From Micromonospora endolithica (GTDB lineage Bacteria > Actinomycetota > Actinomycetes > Mycobacteriales > Micromonosporaceae), in contig NZ_RBAK01000020.1 of the NCBI RefSeq assembly GCF_003626595.1, forward strand, positions 25,895-89,894: a stretch of 64,000 nt of DNA, written 5' to 3'. Within the stretch, counting starts at the first letter, position 1; every line of letters starts with the position of its first letter. This document shows positions 43,318 to 51,559 of this stretch, piece by piece. A program made the position numbers and the translations under genes. The notes under the pieces were generated by a model. That model had not been told where the DNA came from and did no database searches. It worked only from the letters and a program-made list of their open reading frames with translations.

Positions 43318-44385
43318 TTACCGGGCGGTGCAGGTGAGAGTGGGTGTGGAGTTGGTGCCGTTCCAGGAGGCGTTGAAGCCGAAGTTGGTGGTGCCGTTGG
43401 CGCTCAGGGAACCGTTGTAACCGGCGTTCGACGCGGTGACCGACGAACCGCTCGAGGTGACCGTCGCGTTCCAGGAGTTGGTGATGCTCTGGCCGTTGGG
43501 CCAGGTCCACGCCACCGTCCATCCGGAGATGGCGGCGTTGCCGGCCCGGACGGTGACCTCGGCGCCGAAGCCACCGGACCACTCGTTGGTCTTGCGGTAG
43601 GTGGCGGTGCAGGCACCGTTTCCGGCCGGCGGCGGGGTGGTGGGCGGCGGGGTCGTGGGCGGCGGCGTGGTGGGCGGCGGCGTGGTGGGCGGCGGGGTCG
43701 TCGGCGGCGGGTTACCGCCACCGCCGAAGATCACGTCACTGCAGAGGTAGTACGGCTGGTCGAGGTGGGAAGCCTGCCAGATCGTGTAGACGACGTGCCG
43801 CCCGGTGCGGTTGCCCGCGTTCACCTGCGCCTCGTAGAGCCCGGTGGTCGGGTAGCTGCCGGTGCGGAGTACCAGGTCGAGGCTGTTCCAGGTGAGGGGC
43901 TGGGTGGTCGGGTCGAAGCCCTGCTTGGTGATGTAGATCAACATGTAGTCGGCGCCGTGCCGGGCGCCGTCGGTCAGCGTGAGGGTGAAGTTGTTCGGCA
44001 TCGGCTTCGCGGTCCACGCGCCGACCGTGTCGAGCGAGGCGTACAGGCCGCCCTGGGTGCGACCGCCGCTGCACAGCTGCCCGTTCGGCACGGCGGCCTG
44101 GTGGTTGCCGCCGACGTTCTCCCGGTAGAGGCCGTTCCAGTTCCACATGGTGTTCGGGTTGGTCTGCCACGCCTGCCAGCACATCGGGTCGGTCTGGGCC
44201 ATCGTGGGGTTGAGGTGGTCGGAACCCCAGCGTTCCCAACATCCGTAGTTGCGCGACGGCGGATTGGTGACCGACCCGTGCGCCGAGGCCGGGCCGGCCT
44301 GGTTGACGACGACCATCGTGAACGAGGCGAGGAGTACCGCGACCGCGCCCAGTCCGAGACGGCGTGCTGTCCGTGAGATTCTCAT
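43318..44385 (-). CDS. Lytic polysaccharide monooxygenase (AA10) with CBM2
   Basis: 355 residues from ATG at 44385. The signal peptide ends ...GPASA, leaving His as residue 1 of the mature chain (HGSVTNPPSRNYGCWERWG), which is the copper 'histidine brace' start of AA10 enzymes. The second His lies in the GADYMLIYITKQG...YTIWQASHLDQPYYLC region. The catalytic domain (about 190 residues) is followed by a TTPPP-repeat linker and a C-terminal CBM2 (CTATYRKTNEWSGGFGAEVTV, SWNGTNSTPTLTC). It oxidatively cleaves chitin or cellulose outside the cell; the CBM2 favours cellulose. Confidence 0.93.
   Translation of the reverse strand: MRISRTARRLGLGAVAVLLASFTMVVVNQAGPASAHGSVTNPPSRNYGCWERWGSDHLNPTMAQTDPMCWQAWQTNPNTMWNWNGLYRENVGGNHQAAVPNGQLCSGGRTQGGLYASLDTVGAWTAKPMPNNFTLTLTDGARHGADYMLIYITKQGFDPTTQPLTWNSLDLVLRTGSYPTTGLYEAQVNAGNRTGRHVVYTIWQASHLDQPYYLCSDVIFGGGGNPPPTTPPPTTPPPTTPPPTTPPPTTPPPAGNGACTATYRKTNEWSGGFGAEVTVRAGNAAISGWTVAWTWPNGQSITNSWNATVTSSGSSVTASNAGYNGSLSANGTTNFGFNASWNGTNSTPTLTCTAR
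43625..43712. repeat. Short tandem repeat encoding the TTPPP linker
   Basis: Five near-identical 15-base units code for the Pro/Thr hinge of the LPMO. Length variation by slippage is likely between strains. Confidence 0.7.
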
Positions 44386-44671
44386 CAATGCTCCAGTGGA
44401 TGCGTCGGCGCCCAGTGCCCCTCGCTGGGTGCCCACCCCGGAGAAGGTGACGCCGATCGATTCAAGCCGTCCGAGAGATGGACGGCACTGCTGCCCAGCA
44501 GCGCTTGGCGACTCCCAGCCACGATGTTAGTAGAGACAACTGTCAATGTAAATCGATACCGATGCGCCGGCACACCCACCCGCGGGGCCCGACCGCGTGT
44601 CCGTGGTCGACGAGGCGAGATGAGTACGCGTGCGGATGGCGGGCGCGGCCGGGGCGACCAGAATGTCTTCC

Positions 44672-44953
44672 ATGCGAACGCGAATCATGATCGCCCTGGC
44701 AGCGGTCGCCCTGGGTGGGCTGATGGCCACCACCGGTTGCTCGTTCCGGGAGAGCATCTGTGCCGGCGGTGAGTATCCGGCCATCGCGGTGGGCGCGCAG
44801 GGGGGCAGCGCCTGCTTCCCGGACGGGCAGGAGCCGACCCCGCCGTACGTCCGCTATCCGGAGGGCAAGGTGCCGCAGTACGTCGACGACGAGTGGGACG
44901 TCTACTGGCGCAGCCACGGCATCGACGAGAACAACAACATCATCGAGACCTGA
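44672..44953 (+). CDS. SCO0607-type lipoprotein
   Basis: 93 residues from ATG at 44672; ATG at 44663 is possible. The signal peptide ends in the lipobox ATTGC. The mature chain has the pattern CSFRESICAGGEYPAIAVG, CFPDGQEPTPPYVRYPEGKVPQYVDDEWDVYW, which I recognise as a conserved actinobacterial lipoprotein family without known function. It lies on its own, divergent from the LPMO gene. Confidence 0.7.
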   Translation: MRTRIMIALAAVALGGLMATTGCSFRESICAGGEYPAIAVGAQGGSACFPDGQEPTPPYVRYPEGKVPQYVDDEWDVYWRSHGIDENNNIIET

Positions 44954-45238
44954 GCCGTGGCGAGTAGGTACAAGGCTCCCTGGGTCGAGAGGTCGTCGCA
45001 ACGGCGCAGATGCGTCGGTATCCCGGTAGTGCGGCAGTTCCCTCGGAGGACCGCCGACCATGTTGAGGTACTCGTAGAACCCGAGTCCGAGCAGCCGGCG
45101 TAGCGCGGGATCGAGCCCGGCCTGGAACTCGGGCGACAGGCCCAGCCGGCCTACCTGTGGTGCCGCCGGCCGTGCTGCGCCCCGGTGCCATGGGCTGGGG
45201 TGACGTCAAGGCCGCCGGGGCCGTCGGGGTCGCGCTCG
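44954..45238. other. Gap with a possible minus-strand gene end
   Basis: On the minus strand, about 44970-45150 reads LSPEFQAGLDPALRRLLGLGFYEYLN then MVGGPPRELPHYRDTD. It is protein-like but has no start and no family I recognise. It could be a degraded gene. Nothing else is supported. Confidence 0.3.
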
Positions 45239-46177
45239 CTACCCCGGCATTCGGGCGCGTACGGCCCGGATGGACCAGTCGAGCACGGGCGCCAGGCTTT
45301 CGGTCGCCGGCCAGCCGTTGACCACGGAGAGCAGCCGTAGGTACCTCTCCCTGCGCGGATCGTTCGCGGTCTCCAGGCGGAGCACCAGCCAGCGCCGAAG
45401 TTCGACGTCGTCGGTGCGACGGCACAGCCGGGCGTACCGATCGACGATCGCCGTGACAAAGGGATCGGCCTGGGGTGAGACCGGGTCGATGCCGGCTACC
45501 AGCGCTGGCCCGACCTGGTCGCGGACCGTCGCCACGACGTCGCGGTGAACACCTGCACCGTCATCGTGGGCGCGGTCGGCCGCATGCTGCTCGACGACCC
45601 GTCGCAGGCTGGCCCGAAAATCCCGGTCCTGGGACAGTTCAGCCAACTCGACCCACGCCTCCACCTGCTCGGCCCCGGGGTTGTCGGGTAGCTCAGGGGT
45701 CATCGAGCGCATGATTCCCACGAACTCGGGGCGCGCGTCCAGGCCGCCGAAGACCGCGTCGAGGAATTCGTCGATCAGAAACCGCCGTTCATCCTCGGAC
45801 AGCTTTGCCAGCTTGTGCATGAGATCCATCTCCTCAGGGGTGGAGCCGCGCCTGGCGACTGCCGTCAACACCGCGCGCCGCAGGCGCAGCGTCTTTATCT
45901 GCACCGTCAGCGCCTCGGCGTGCGCCGTGGCGACCTCGGGAAGCGAGATCTCCCGATCCACGACCTTGCGGATAGTGGACAGGTCCAGACCCAGGTCGCG
46001 GAGGGTCCGCACCAGGTCCAAGCGTGCGACGGCCTCAATCCCGTAGCGGCGGTATCCGGTCGGGCTGCGGTCGGTGGGCGGGACGATCCCCCGGTCGGAG
46101 TAGAACCGGATCGTCTTGACCGTCAGCCCGGTCCGGCGGGCCAGGTCGCCGATGGAATAGAGCTTGTCGCCGTGCAT
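45239..46177 (-). CDS. MerR family transcriptional regulator with large C-terminal domain
   Basis: 312 residues from ATG at 46177 (GGGTGAGG upstream). The MerR HTH is clear: YSIGDLARRTGLTVKTIRFYSDRGIVPPTDRSPTGYRRY (residues 7-45). The dimer helix and an unusually long C-terminal region (about 120-312) without a CxxC-type metal site follow; it contains a TipAS-like helical pattern at most. Effector and targets are unknown. Confidence 0.85.
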   Translation of the reverse strand: MHGDKLYSIGDLARRTGLTVKTIRFYSDRGIVPPTDRSPTGYRRYGIEAVARLDLVRTLRDLGLDLSTIRKVVDREISLPEVATAHAEALTVQIKTLRLRRAVLTAVARRGSTPEEMDLMHKLAKLSEDERRFLIDEFLDAVFGGLDARPEFVGIMRSMTPELPDNPGAEQVEAWVELAELSQDRDFRASLRRVVEQHAADRAHDDGAGVHRDVVATVRDQVGPALVAGIDPVSPQADPFVTAIVDRYARLCRRTDDVELRRWLVLRLETANDPRRERYLRLLSVVNGWPATESLAPVLDWSIRAVRARMPG

Positions 46178-46720
46178 GCCCTCACCCTTCCGTCTCCCCT
46201 TGCTGGAGACTCCAGCCACCAACCGTCGGCGTGGTCCGCCTTCGCCGCGACCATGGTCAGGGTGGCCGCTTTGTCGCGCACCCGCGACCGTCGGTTCCAG
46301 CGTCTCGCCAGTCGTCGATCACCACGATCCTTGCTCCCGGGGCAGTCCTCCGTTGGACCTGAACGTCGATGTGAGCGCCAACATGGAGGGATTCCCGGTG
46401 TCGCCCGGTGCGCGAGTGGGGTGAGGCTCGCCGGGGATCGGCGACGGGGGACGGGCCGGATGCCGCAGGCCACCGCCGACCGGCGGGCCCACAAGTTACG
46501 ACTTGACGAACGGCATGTTATCGCTGACAGTCGATAGTCATAGGACGGCGGCGGTCGCGGCTTACCGGGCAAGCCTGCTGCGTCGGACCTTGGATCACGA
46601 GCGTGCACCGGTTACGGCGAGGGGGTGTTAACGCTAACACCAGGTCCTGCCTGCCTGACCTGCGCGCCGTGGTGCGCCCGACCTCGGGGGACGTTCGAGT
46701 TGTGATATCGGAGGAGGATC
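46178..46720. other. 540-base gap upstream of the arabinofuranosidase gene
   Basis: It holds the MerR promoter at the left and the GH62 promoter and operator at the right (46625-46640). No coding region is supported. Confidence 0.5.
46625..46640. promoter_or_regulatory. LacI-family-type operator upstream of GH62 gene
   Basis: GTGTTA-ACGC-TAACAC is a perfect 6-bp-arm palindrome 80 bases before the start. The TTAACG/CTAA core is the shape of sugar-responsive LacI-family operators, which control many actinobacterial glycoside hydrolase genes. The regulator is not encoded in this window. Confidence 0.55.
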
Positions 46721-48259
46721 ATGTCTGCATCTGGTAGGTCTCCATCGATCGCGCCGCCACCCCGGCGGCGCAGGTGGTTGCCACGTGTCGTCGCCGCCGG
46801 GGTGACCTCGGTGCTCGTCGGTGTCGCCGCCGCCGCGGTGTTGTCGACACCCGCCGCCGCGGCGACGGTGGACACGAACGCGTGGTACGTGTTGGTGAAC
46901 CGCAACAGTGGCAAGGCGCTGGACGTGTACAACCTGGCCACCAACGACGGCGCGCGGATCACCCAGTGGGCCCGGAACAACGGCAATCAGCAGCAGTGGC
47001 AGTTCGTCGACTCCGGCGGTGGTTACTACCGGTTGAAGTCGCGACTGTCCGGCAAGGTGCTGGACGTCTACAACTTCTCCACCGCCAACGGCGCCAGCAT
47101 CGTGCAGTGGACCGATCACAACGGCACCAACCAGCAGTTCCGGCTGGCGGACTCGGCCGGCGGCTACGTCAGGCTGATCAACCGCAACAGCAACAAGGTG
47201 ATGGAGGTGCAGGGCGCCTCGACCGCCGACGGCGGCAACATCGTGCAGTACGACGACTGGAACGGCAACAACCAGCAGTGGCAGCTCGTCCGGGTCGACG
47301 GCGGGGGTAACCCCACCACTCCGCCGCCGACGACGCCGCCGCCGGGTGGTACGTGTGCGTTGCCGTCGTCGTACCGGTGGTCGTCGACGGGTGCGTTGGC
47401 GCAGCCGAGGTCGGGGTGGGTGTCGTTGAAGGACTTCACGCACGCGCCGTACAACGGTCAGCAGTTGGTGTACGCGACCACGCACGACACGGGTACGTCG
47501 TGGGGCTCGATGAACTTCGGCCTGTTCGGTAGCTGGAGCCAGATGGGTTCGGCGAGTCAGAACCAGATGCCGTTCTCGGCGGTGGCGCCGTCGTTGTTCT
47601 ATTTCGCCCCGCGGAACGTGTGGGTGTTGGCGTATCAGTGGGGTGGGCCGGCGTTCTCGTACCGGACCTCGACGGATCCGAGCAATGTCAACAGTTGGTC
47701 GGCGCCGCAGACGTTGTTCTCCGGGAGTATCTCCAACTCGGGTACGGGTCCGATCGATCAGGCGGTGATCGGTGATGACCAGAACATGTATCTGTTCTTC
47801 GCCGGGGACAATGGCCGGATCTATCGGGCGAGTATGCCGATCGGGAACTTCCCGGGTAGTTTCGGGTCGAACTACACGACGATCATGACCGACACGACGA
47901 ACAACCTGTTCGAGGGTGTTCAGGTCTACAAGCTTCAGGGTGAGAACCGGTACCTGATGTTGGTGGAGGCGATCGGCGCGCAGGGGCGTTACTTCCGGTC
48001 GTTCACCGCGACGAGTCTGGGTGGTACGTGGACGCCGCAGGCGGCGACCGAGAGCAACCCGTTCGCCGGTAAGGCCAACAGTGGCGCGACCTGGACCAAT
48101 GACATCAGTCATGGGGAGTTGATCCGGACCAACGCCGACCAGACGATGACGGTCAACGCCTGCAACCTGCAACTGCTGTACCAGGGCCGGTCACCGAACT
48201 CCGGTGGCGACTACGGCCTGCTGCCCTACCGGCCCGGTCTGCTGACCCTGCAACGCTGA
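46721..48259 (+). CDS. Secreted alpha-L-arabinofuranosidase (GH62) with ricin-type lectin domain
   Basis: 512 residues; GGAGGAGGATC precedes the ATG. A signal peptide ends about residue 48 (TPAAAAT). Residues 55-200 form a ricin B/CBM13 domain with three repeats (NRNSGKALDVYN, SRLSGKVLDVYN, NRNSNKVMEVQG, each ending in QQW/QQF). A Thr/Pro linker leads to a GH62 domain from about 215: CALPSSYRWSSTGALAQPRSGWVSLKDFTHAPYNG, HDTGTSWGSMNFGLF, GPIDQAVIGDDQNMYLFFAGDNG and the closing YGLLPYRPGLLTL. It removes arabinose side chains from xylan or arabinan. The long antisense open frame is a shadow. Confidence 0.93.
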   Translation: MSASGRSPSIAPPPRRRRWLPRVVAAGVTSVLVGVAAAAVLSTPAAAATVDTNAWYVLVNRNSGKALDVYNLATNDGARITQWARNNGNQQQWQFVDSGGGYYRLKSRLSGKVLDVYNFSTANGASIVQWTDHNGTNQQFRLADSAGGYVRLINRNSNKVMEVQGASTADGGNIVQYDDWNGNNQQWQLVRVDGGGNPTTPPPTTPPPGGTCALPSSYRWSSTGALAQPRSGWVSLKDFTHAPYNGQQLVYATTHDTGTSWGSMNFGLFGSWSQMGSASQNQMPFSAVAPSLFYFAPRNVWVLAYQWGGPAFSYRTSTDPSNVNSWSAPQTLFSGSISNSGTGPIDQAVIGDDQNMYLFFAGDNGRIYRASMPIGNFPGSFGSNYTTIMTDTTNNLFEGVQVYKLQGENRYLMLVEAIGAQGRYFRSFTATSLGGTWTPQAATESNPFAGKANSGATWTNDISHGELIRTNADQTMTVNACNLQLLYQGRSPNSGGDYGLLPYRPGLLTLQR

Positions 48260-48475
48260 CCGACCGGACACACCAGCGGCACCGGCGATCCTGACCCCCA
48301 CGGGCGAACGGCGACCCCGTCGACGGCCCCGGTCACGATCACCGCAACCTCCGGGGCGGGCTCGGCGCGACATCGAGCCCGCCCCGGTCACCATGCCGAT
48401 CGGCACGCGACGGACGGCGGTGACCCACCCGATCCGGTGCTCCGGCGGGGCCGGGCGTTCCCGCCGGTGCCGCGG

Positions 48476-48928
48476 TCAGGCCGCGGCGGTGGCCTGGGCC
48501 TGCCACAGGGCGCTGACGACACTCATGACGAAGATCTGCGTGGGCAGCGGCAACCCGGGAAGGTCGATCGCGACGTCGGCCCGCCACCTGCCCGTCTGCC
48601 GCACGGATCCCGCCAGTTGGCCGTTGACCCGAAGCTCCTGGTCGTTGCTCCAGAGTGACCGGCGCTGGAAGTGGTAGGTCTGCCCGTCCGCTTCCACGGT
48701 CCACCGCCGGCGGCCGATCCGGTCCGCCGTCGCGATGATCGTGCCCGCGGCGTCGGTCATGATGTAGCGAGTGCCCCAGCCGTTGCTGCGGACCTGGAAC
48801 CGCCGCCCGTCGAACTCGAAGTCGCCGCCGTTCGCCCAACGGGCGCTGTCCCAGGTGGCTATCACCCGGCCCCCGGCGCTGATCTCGTAGCGGGTTCGCC
48901 AGGCCCCGCTCCTCTTCGCGATGATCAT
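48476..48928 (-). CDS. LURP-one-related/Tubby-like small protein
   Basis: 150 residues starting MIIAKRSGAWRTRYEIS. Repeated short beta strands with Trp/Arg (ISAGGRVIATWDSARW, FEFDGRRFQVRSNGWGTRYIMTD, WTVEADGQTYHFQRRSLW, ELRVNGQLAGSVRQTGRW) match the LURP-one/phospholipid-scramblase-like beta barrel, in a cytoplasmic form without signal peptide. A hydrophobic C-terminal helix (PTQIFVMSVVSALW) is the typical central helix of the fold. Function unknown. Confidence 0.6.
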   Translation of the reverse strand: MIIAKRSGAWRTRYEISAGGRVIATWDSARWANGGDFEFDGRRFQVRSNGWGTRYIMTDAAGTIIATADRIGRRRWTVEADGQTYHFQRRSLWSNDQELRVNGQLAGSVRQTGRWRADVAIDLPGLPLPTQIFVMSVVSALWQAQATAAA

Positions 48929-49016
48929 CCACTGATGCTATTCGATGACGTCCAGGGCCCGAGGATCGCGCGAGGTTCGTCGGTGGTCGCTGGCCGCCGA
49001 CCGTCGCCGGTGGGAA

Positions 49017-49046
49017 GGGGCTGCACGAGCACGCTCGTGCAGCCCC
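49017..49046. terminator. Hairpin terminator
   Basis: Perfect 13-bp arms (GGGGCTGCACGAG and its complement) with a 4-base loop. It lies 72 bases past the stop of the minus-strand beta-helix gene and upstream of the LURP gene promoter. Confidence 0.75.
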
Positions 49047-49117
49047 TTCGCGCCCACCGCGCGTTGCCTCCGCAGACCGCGGTTGGGTGAAGTCCGACCG
49101 GCCGGTGGGCAGCGGGG

Positions 49118-50938
49118 TCAGGACTCGTGGGCGCCCAGGTCGGGGGACTTCCCGTGGGGCCGGGACCGGCCGACGTGGTCGGTCTTCGCGGTCGGGGCGG
49201 CGCAGCCGGCGTTGATGGCCGGGCTGCCGGCCCGCAGCCGGAAGTCACCGCCGGCCGGGTCGACGAACTTCGGGTCGCCGTTGAGCAGGTTGCAGTCGGC
49301 GAAGACCTTCTCGCTGCCCTTGGCCCGGCCGGGGGTGCCGGAGATGCTGAGCGGCTTGTGGCCGGGGGCGGACACCGAGATGTTGTGGGCGAACCGCACG
49401 TTGTGCGCCCAGGAGGCGTTCAGGTCGCGGTCGCCGATCTCCGGGCTGACCGAGTTCTGGTACACGGTGTTGTGCAGGACGTCGACGTTGTCGCTGGAGA
49501 AGACGTGCACCCCGCCGCCTCCGTTGCGGTAGGAGACGTTGTTCTCGACCAGGGTCCGGCCCCGGTACGGCGCGATCTTCCGCGCCTTGATCTGGCTGTT
49601 CCGGTTGTCGTCGATGATGATCCCGTTGCCGTCGGTGATGTGCGGCTTGGGGCCGGAGTCGAGCCACGGCAGGTAGTTGCGGTTTCCGCTGACCGTGTTC
49701 TGCCGGACGATCATCTTGTAGCCGGTGTTGCCGTCGACGTCGCGGCTGTGCAGGAGCGAGATGCCGCTGGTGCCGTAGACGGTCCAGTGCGAGGTGCCGG
49801 TGACGGTGTTGCGCTCGATGGTCACGTAGTCGGCCTCCGAGGTGGAGATGCCGCCACCCGGCACGTCCCGCACGACGTTGTCGCGGATCGTGACGTGGTG
49901 CGGGATCTGGTTCGGGCTCTTGCTCGGCGGCCGGATGAAGATGCCGTTGCCGTTGGTGATCGGGTTCAGGCGGTTCTTCTTCTGCGACTCCGCGTACGCC
50001 CGGGTGACCTCCTTCGCGTTGCCCACGACGGTCAGGCCCTGCACGATCACGTGGGACGTCTCGACCTGGACGCCGTTCCAGTTCTTCACCCGCAGGAGCG
50101 GCTTGTGCCCCGGATGGGCGGCGAAGGTCACCGGCTTGCCCGCGGTGCCGCCCTTCCGCACGGTCAACACGTTGCCGTTGACGTTGCTGTTGGCGTAGGT
50201 GCCGTTCAGCACCAGCACCGTGTCGCCGGGCCGGGCGAGGTCGGCGGCCTTCTGCAGGGTCCGCAGCGCCTGCGCGGCGGAGGTGCCGGCGCGCTTGTCG
50301 TCGCCGTTGCCGGACACGTAGAGATAGCGGCCGGTGGTCGGCGGCATCGCGTCCGGCTTCGGCGTCGTCGGTGCGGGCGTACTGGCCGACGGCGACGGTG
50401 CGGGCTTCGACGGGGACGGCTTGCCGGGCGTCGGCGTACCGCTGTCGGTGACGGTCAGCGTGACCCGCAGCGGGGTGCCGGCGCGGCCCTTGCCGTACTT
50501 CTCGCGGTACGGGGTCATCGCGATCTTGTACGTGCCGGGCTTCGGCTTCCAGGGGTAGATGTCCCCCTTGGTCGAGTCGCCGGCCAGCACGTAGGGGGAG
50601 ATGCTCTCCGTCTGGGTCCGGCCACCCTCGACGGTGAACCGGACGCTGCCACCCTTCGCGGACAGGAACGCCTGCACGCTCAACTCGCGCGTGCCGATGG
50701 CGGCCAGGTCGACGGTCTGCGCACCGGACAGGTTGCCCCGGCCGGCCACCGGCTTGTCGGTCACCGCGTCGACCAGTACGGCCGAGGTGATCGTCGGCTG
50801 GTCCTCGGCGGATGCCACCGCCACCCCGGCGATACCGGCGGCGACCACCGTCACCCCCATCACCGACGCGACCAGCAGTCGCCGTGACCTCCCCTGCCCG
50901 GCGGGCAGGTCTGGTGTGCGCGCGCGATGTATCGGCAC
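49118..50938 (-). CDS. Secreted right-handed parallel beta-helix protein (pectate-lyase-like)
   Basis: 606 residues from GTG at 50938 (GGAGGA upstream). Signal peptide/anchor RLLVASVMGVTVVAAGIAGVAVASAED, then an Ig-like beta domain (about 48-165), a Ser/Pro/Thr linker, and a parallel beta-helix from about 203: GRYLYVSGNGDDKRAGTSAAQALRTLQKA, the DUF1565-type start GDTVLVLNGTY, then coils rich in VTIRDNVVRDV, VTIERNTVTGT, VRQNTVSGN, LVENNVSYRNGGGG, and a closing NLLNGDPKFVDPAGGDFRLRAGSPAI. PL9-like lyases have this form, but the substrate is not certain. It is divergent from a membrane sigma factor carrying the same type of beta-helix. Confidence 0.85.
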   Translation of the reverse strand: MPIHRARTPDLPAGQGRSRRLLVASVMGVTVVAAGIAGVAVASAEDQPTITSAVLVDAVTDKPVAGRGNLSGAQTVDLAAIGTRELSVQAFLSAKGGSVRFTVEGGRTQTESISPYVLAGDSTKGDIYPWKPKPGTYKIAMTPYREKYGKGRAGTPLRVTLTVTDSGTPTPGKPSPSKPAPSPSASTPAPTTPKPDAMPPTTGRYLYVSGNGDDKRAGTSAAQALRTLQKAADLARPGDTVLVLNGTYANSNVNGNVLTVRKGGTAGKPVTFAAHPGHKPLLRVKNWNGVQVETSHVIVQGLTVVGNAKEVTRAYAESQKKNRLNPITNGNGIFIRPPSKSPNQIPHHVTIRDNVVRDVPGGGISTSEADYVTIERNTVTGTSHWTVYGTSGISLLHSRDVDGNTGYKMIVRQNTVSGNRNYLPWLDSGPKPHITDGNGIIIDDNRNSQIKARKIAPYRGRTLVENNVSYRNGGGGVHVFSSDNVDVLHNTVYQNSVSPEIGDRDLNASWAHNVRFAHNISVSAPGHKPLSISGTPGRAKGSEKVFADCNLLNGDPKFVDPAGGDFRLRAGSPAINAGCAAPTAKTDHVGRSRPHGKSPDLGAHES

Positions 50939-51559
50939 GTTTTCCTCCGTGGTGAAAGATGAGTAGTCAGAATGGGAATGGCAGCCGCACCGGCGCTATC
51001 CGCTTTCGGAGGCTATACAGACGAAGGCGGCCGTGTACACCTGAGAATTACTTCCTAAGGCATCCTTAAAGCTTATTCCGAAATTGTGAGCCATTCGCCA
51101 TCGAATTTCTGTTACGGATCGCGATGCCCGCCGAACGCCGCCCGGAGGAACGCCATCGGCGAGGTTGTCGCTGGTACCGGGAGTGACGACGGCGATGCGG
51201 CACGACACCCGTGCGGACCGTTACAGCTTTTTCCGAACTGTTACCGGTGCTCGTCGACGGGCACCCGCGACCGCTTCCTTGCCCGGACGATTCCGCGCGG
51301 TCTATCGTGCGGACAGGCAAGCGGCTTCGGACTTCGCCCGGATTCGGTGCCTTCCCATCGACGGGCACGGGTGCCCGCCGGTCGAGGGCGCGGCAGGCGG
51401 ATCGGCAGCGACCGCCCGCCCGCCGTACGCGTGGTGACCAGGCGGTTGGGCCTGCCGGCATGAGGGGGCGAGCGTCTCGATGGGTACCTCGGACACGGTG
51501 CCGGCGGGGGACCCGGGCCGTCCGCCCGGCCGGTCCGGGCCGTACCCCCCGGCCCGGGG
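50939..51559. other. 620-base divergent promoter region
   Basis: No gene is supported. The part at 50985-51130 is clearly more AT-rich than its surroundings and should hold the promoters of the beta-helix gene (leftward) and the sigma fusion (rightward). I could not pick a confident -35/-10 pair. Confidence 0.45.

Noticed and set aside
43625..43712. CRISPR-like or regulatory tandem repeat
   Set aside because: The repeat is in frame and encodes the TTPPP linker of the LPMO; there are no spacers.
44520..44560. AT-rich stretch with TTGACA on the minus strand as an LPMO promoter
   Set aside because: No -10 hexamer at acceptable spacing, so no promoter is called there.
46634..48172. 512-codon antisense frame opposite the GH62 gene
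   Set aside because: Arg/Val/His-rich mirror frame; the GH62 protein has signal peptide, lectin and catalytic motifs.
49127..50887. 586-codon plus-strand frame opposite the beta-helix gene
   Set aside because: Mirror-frame composition with no domains; the minus-strand gene is convincing.
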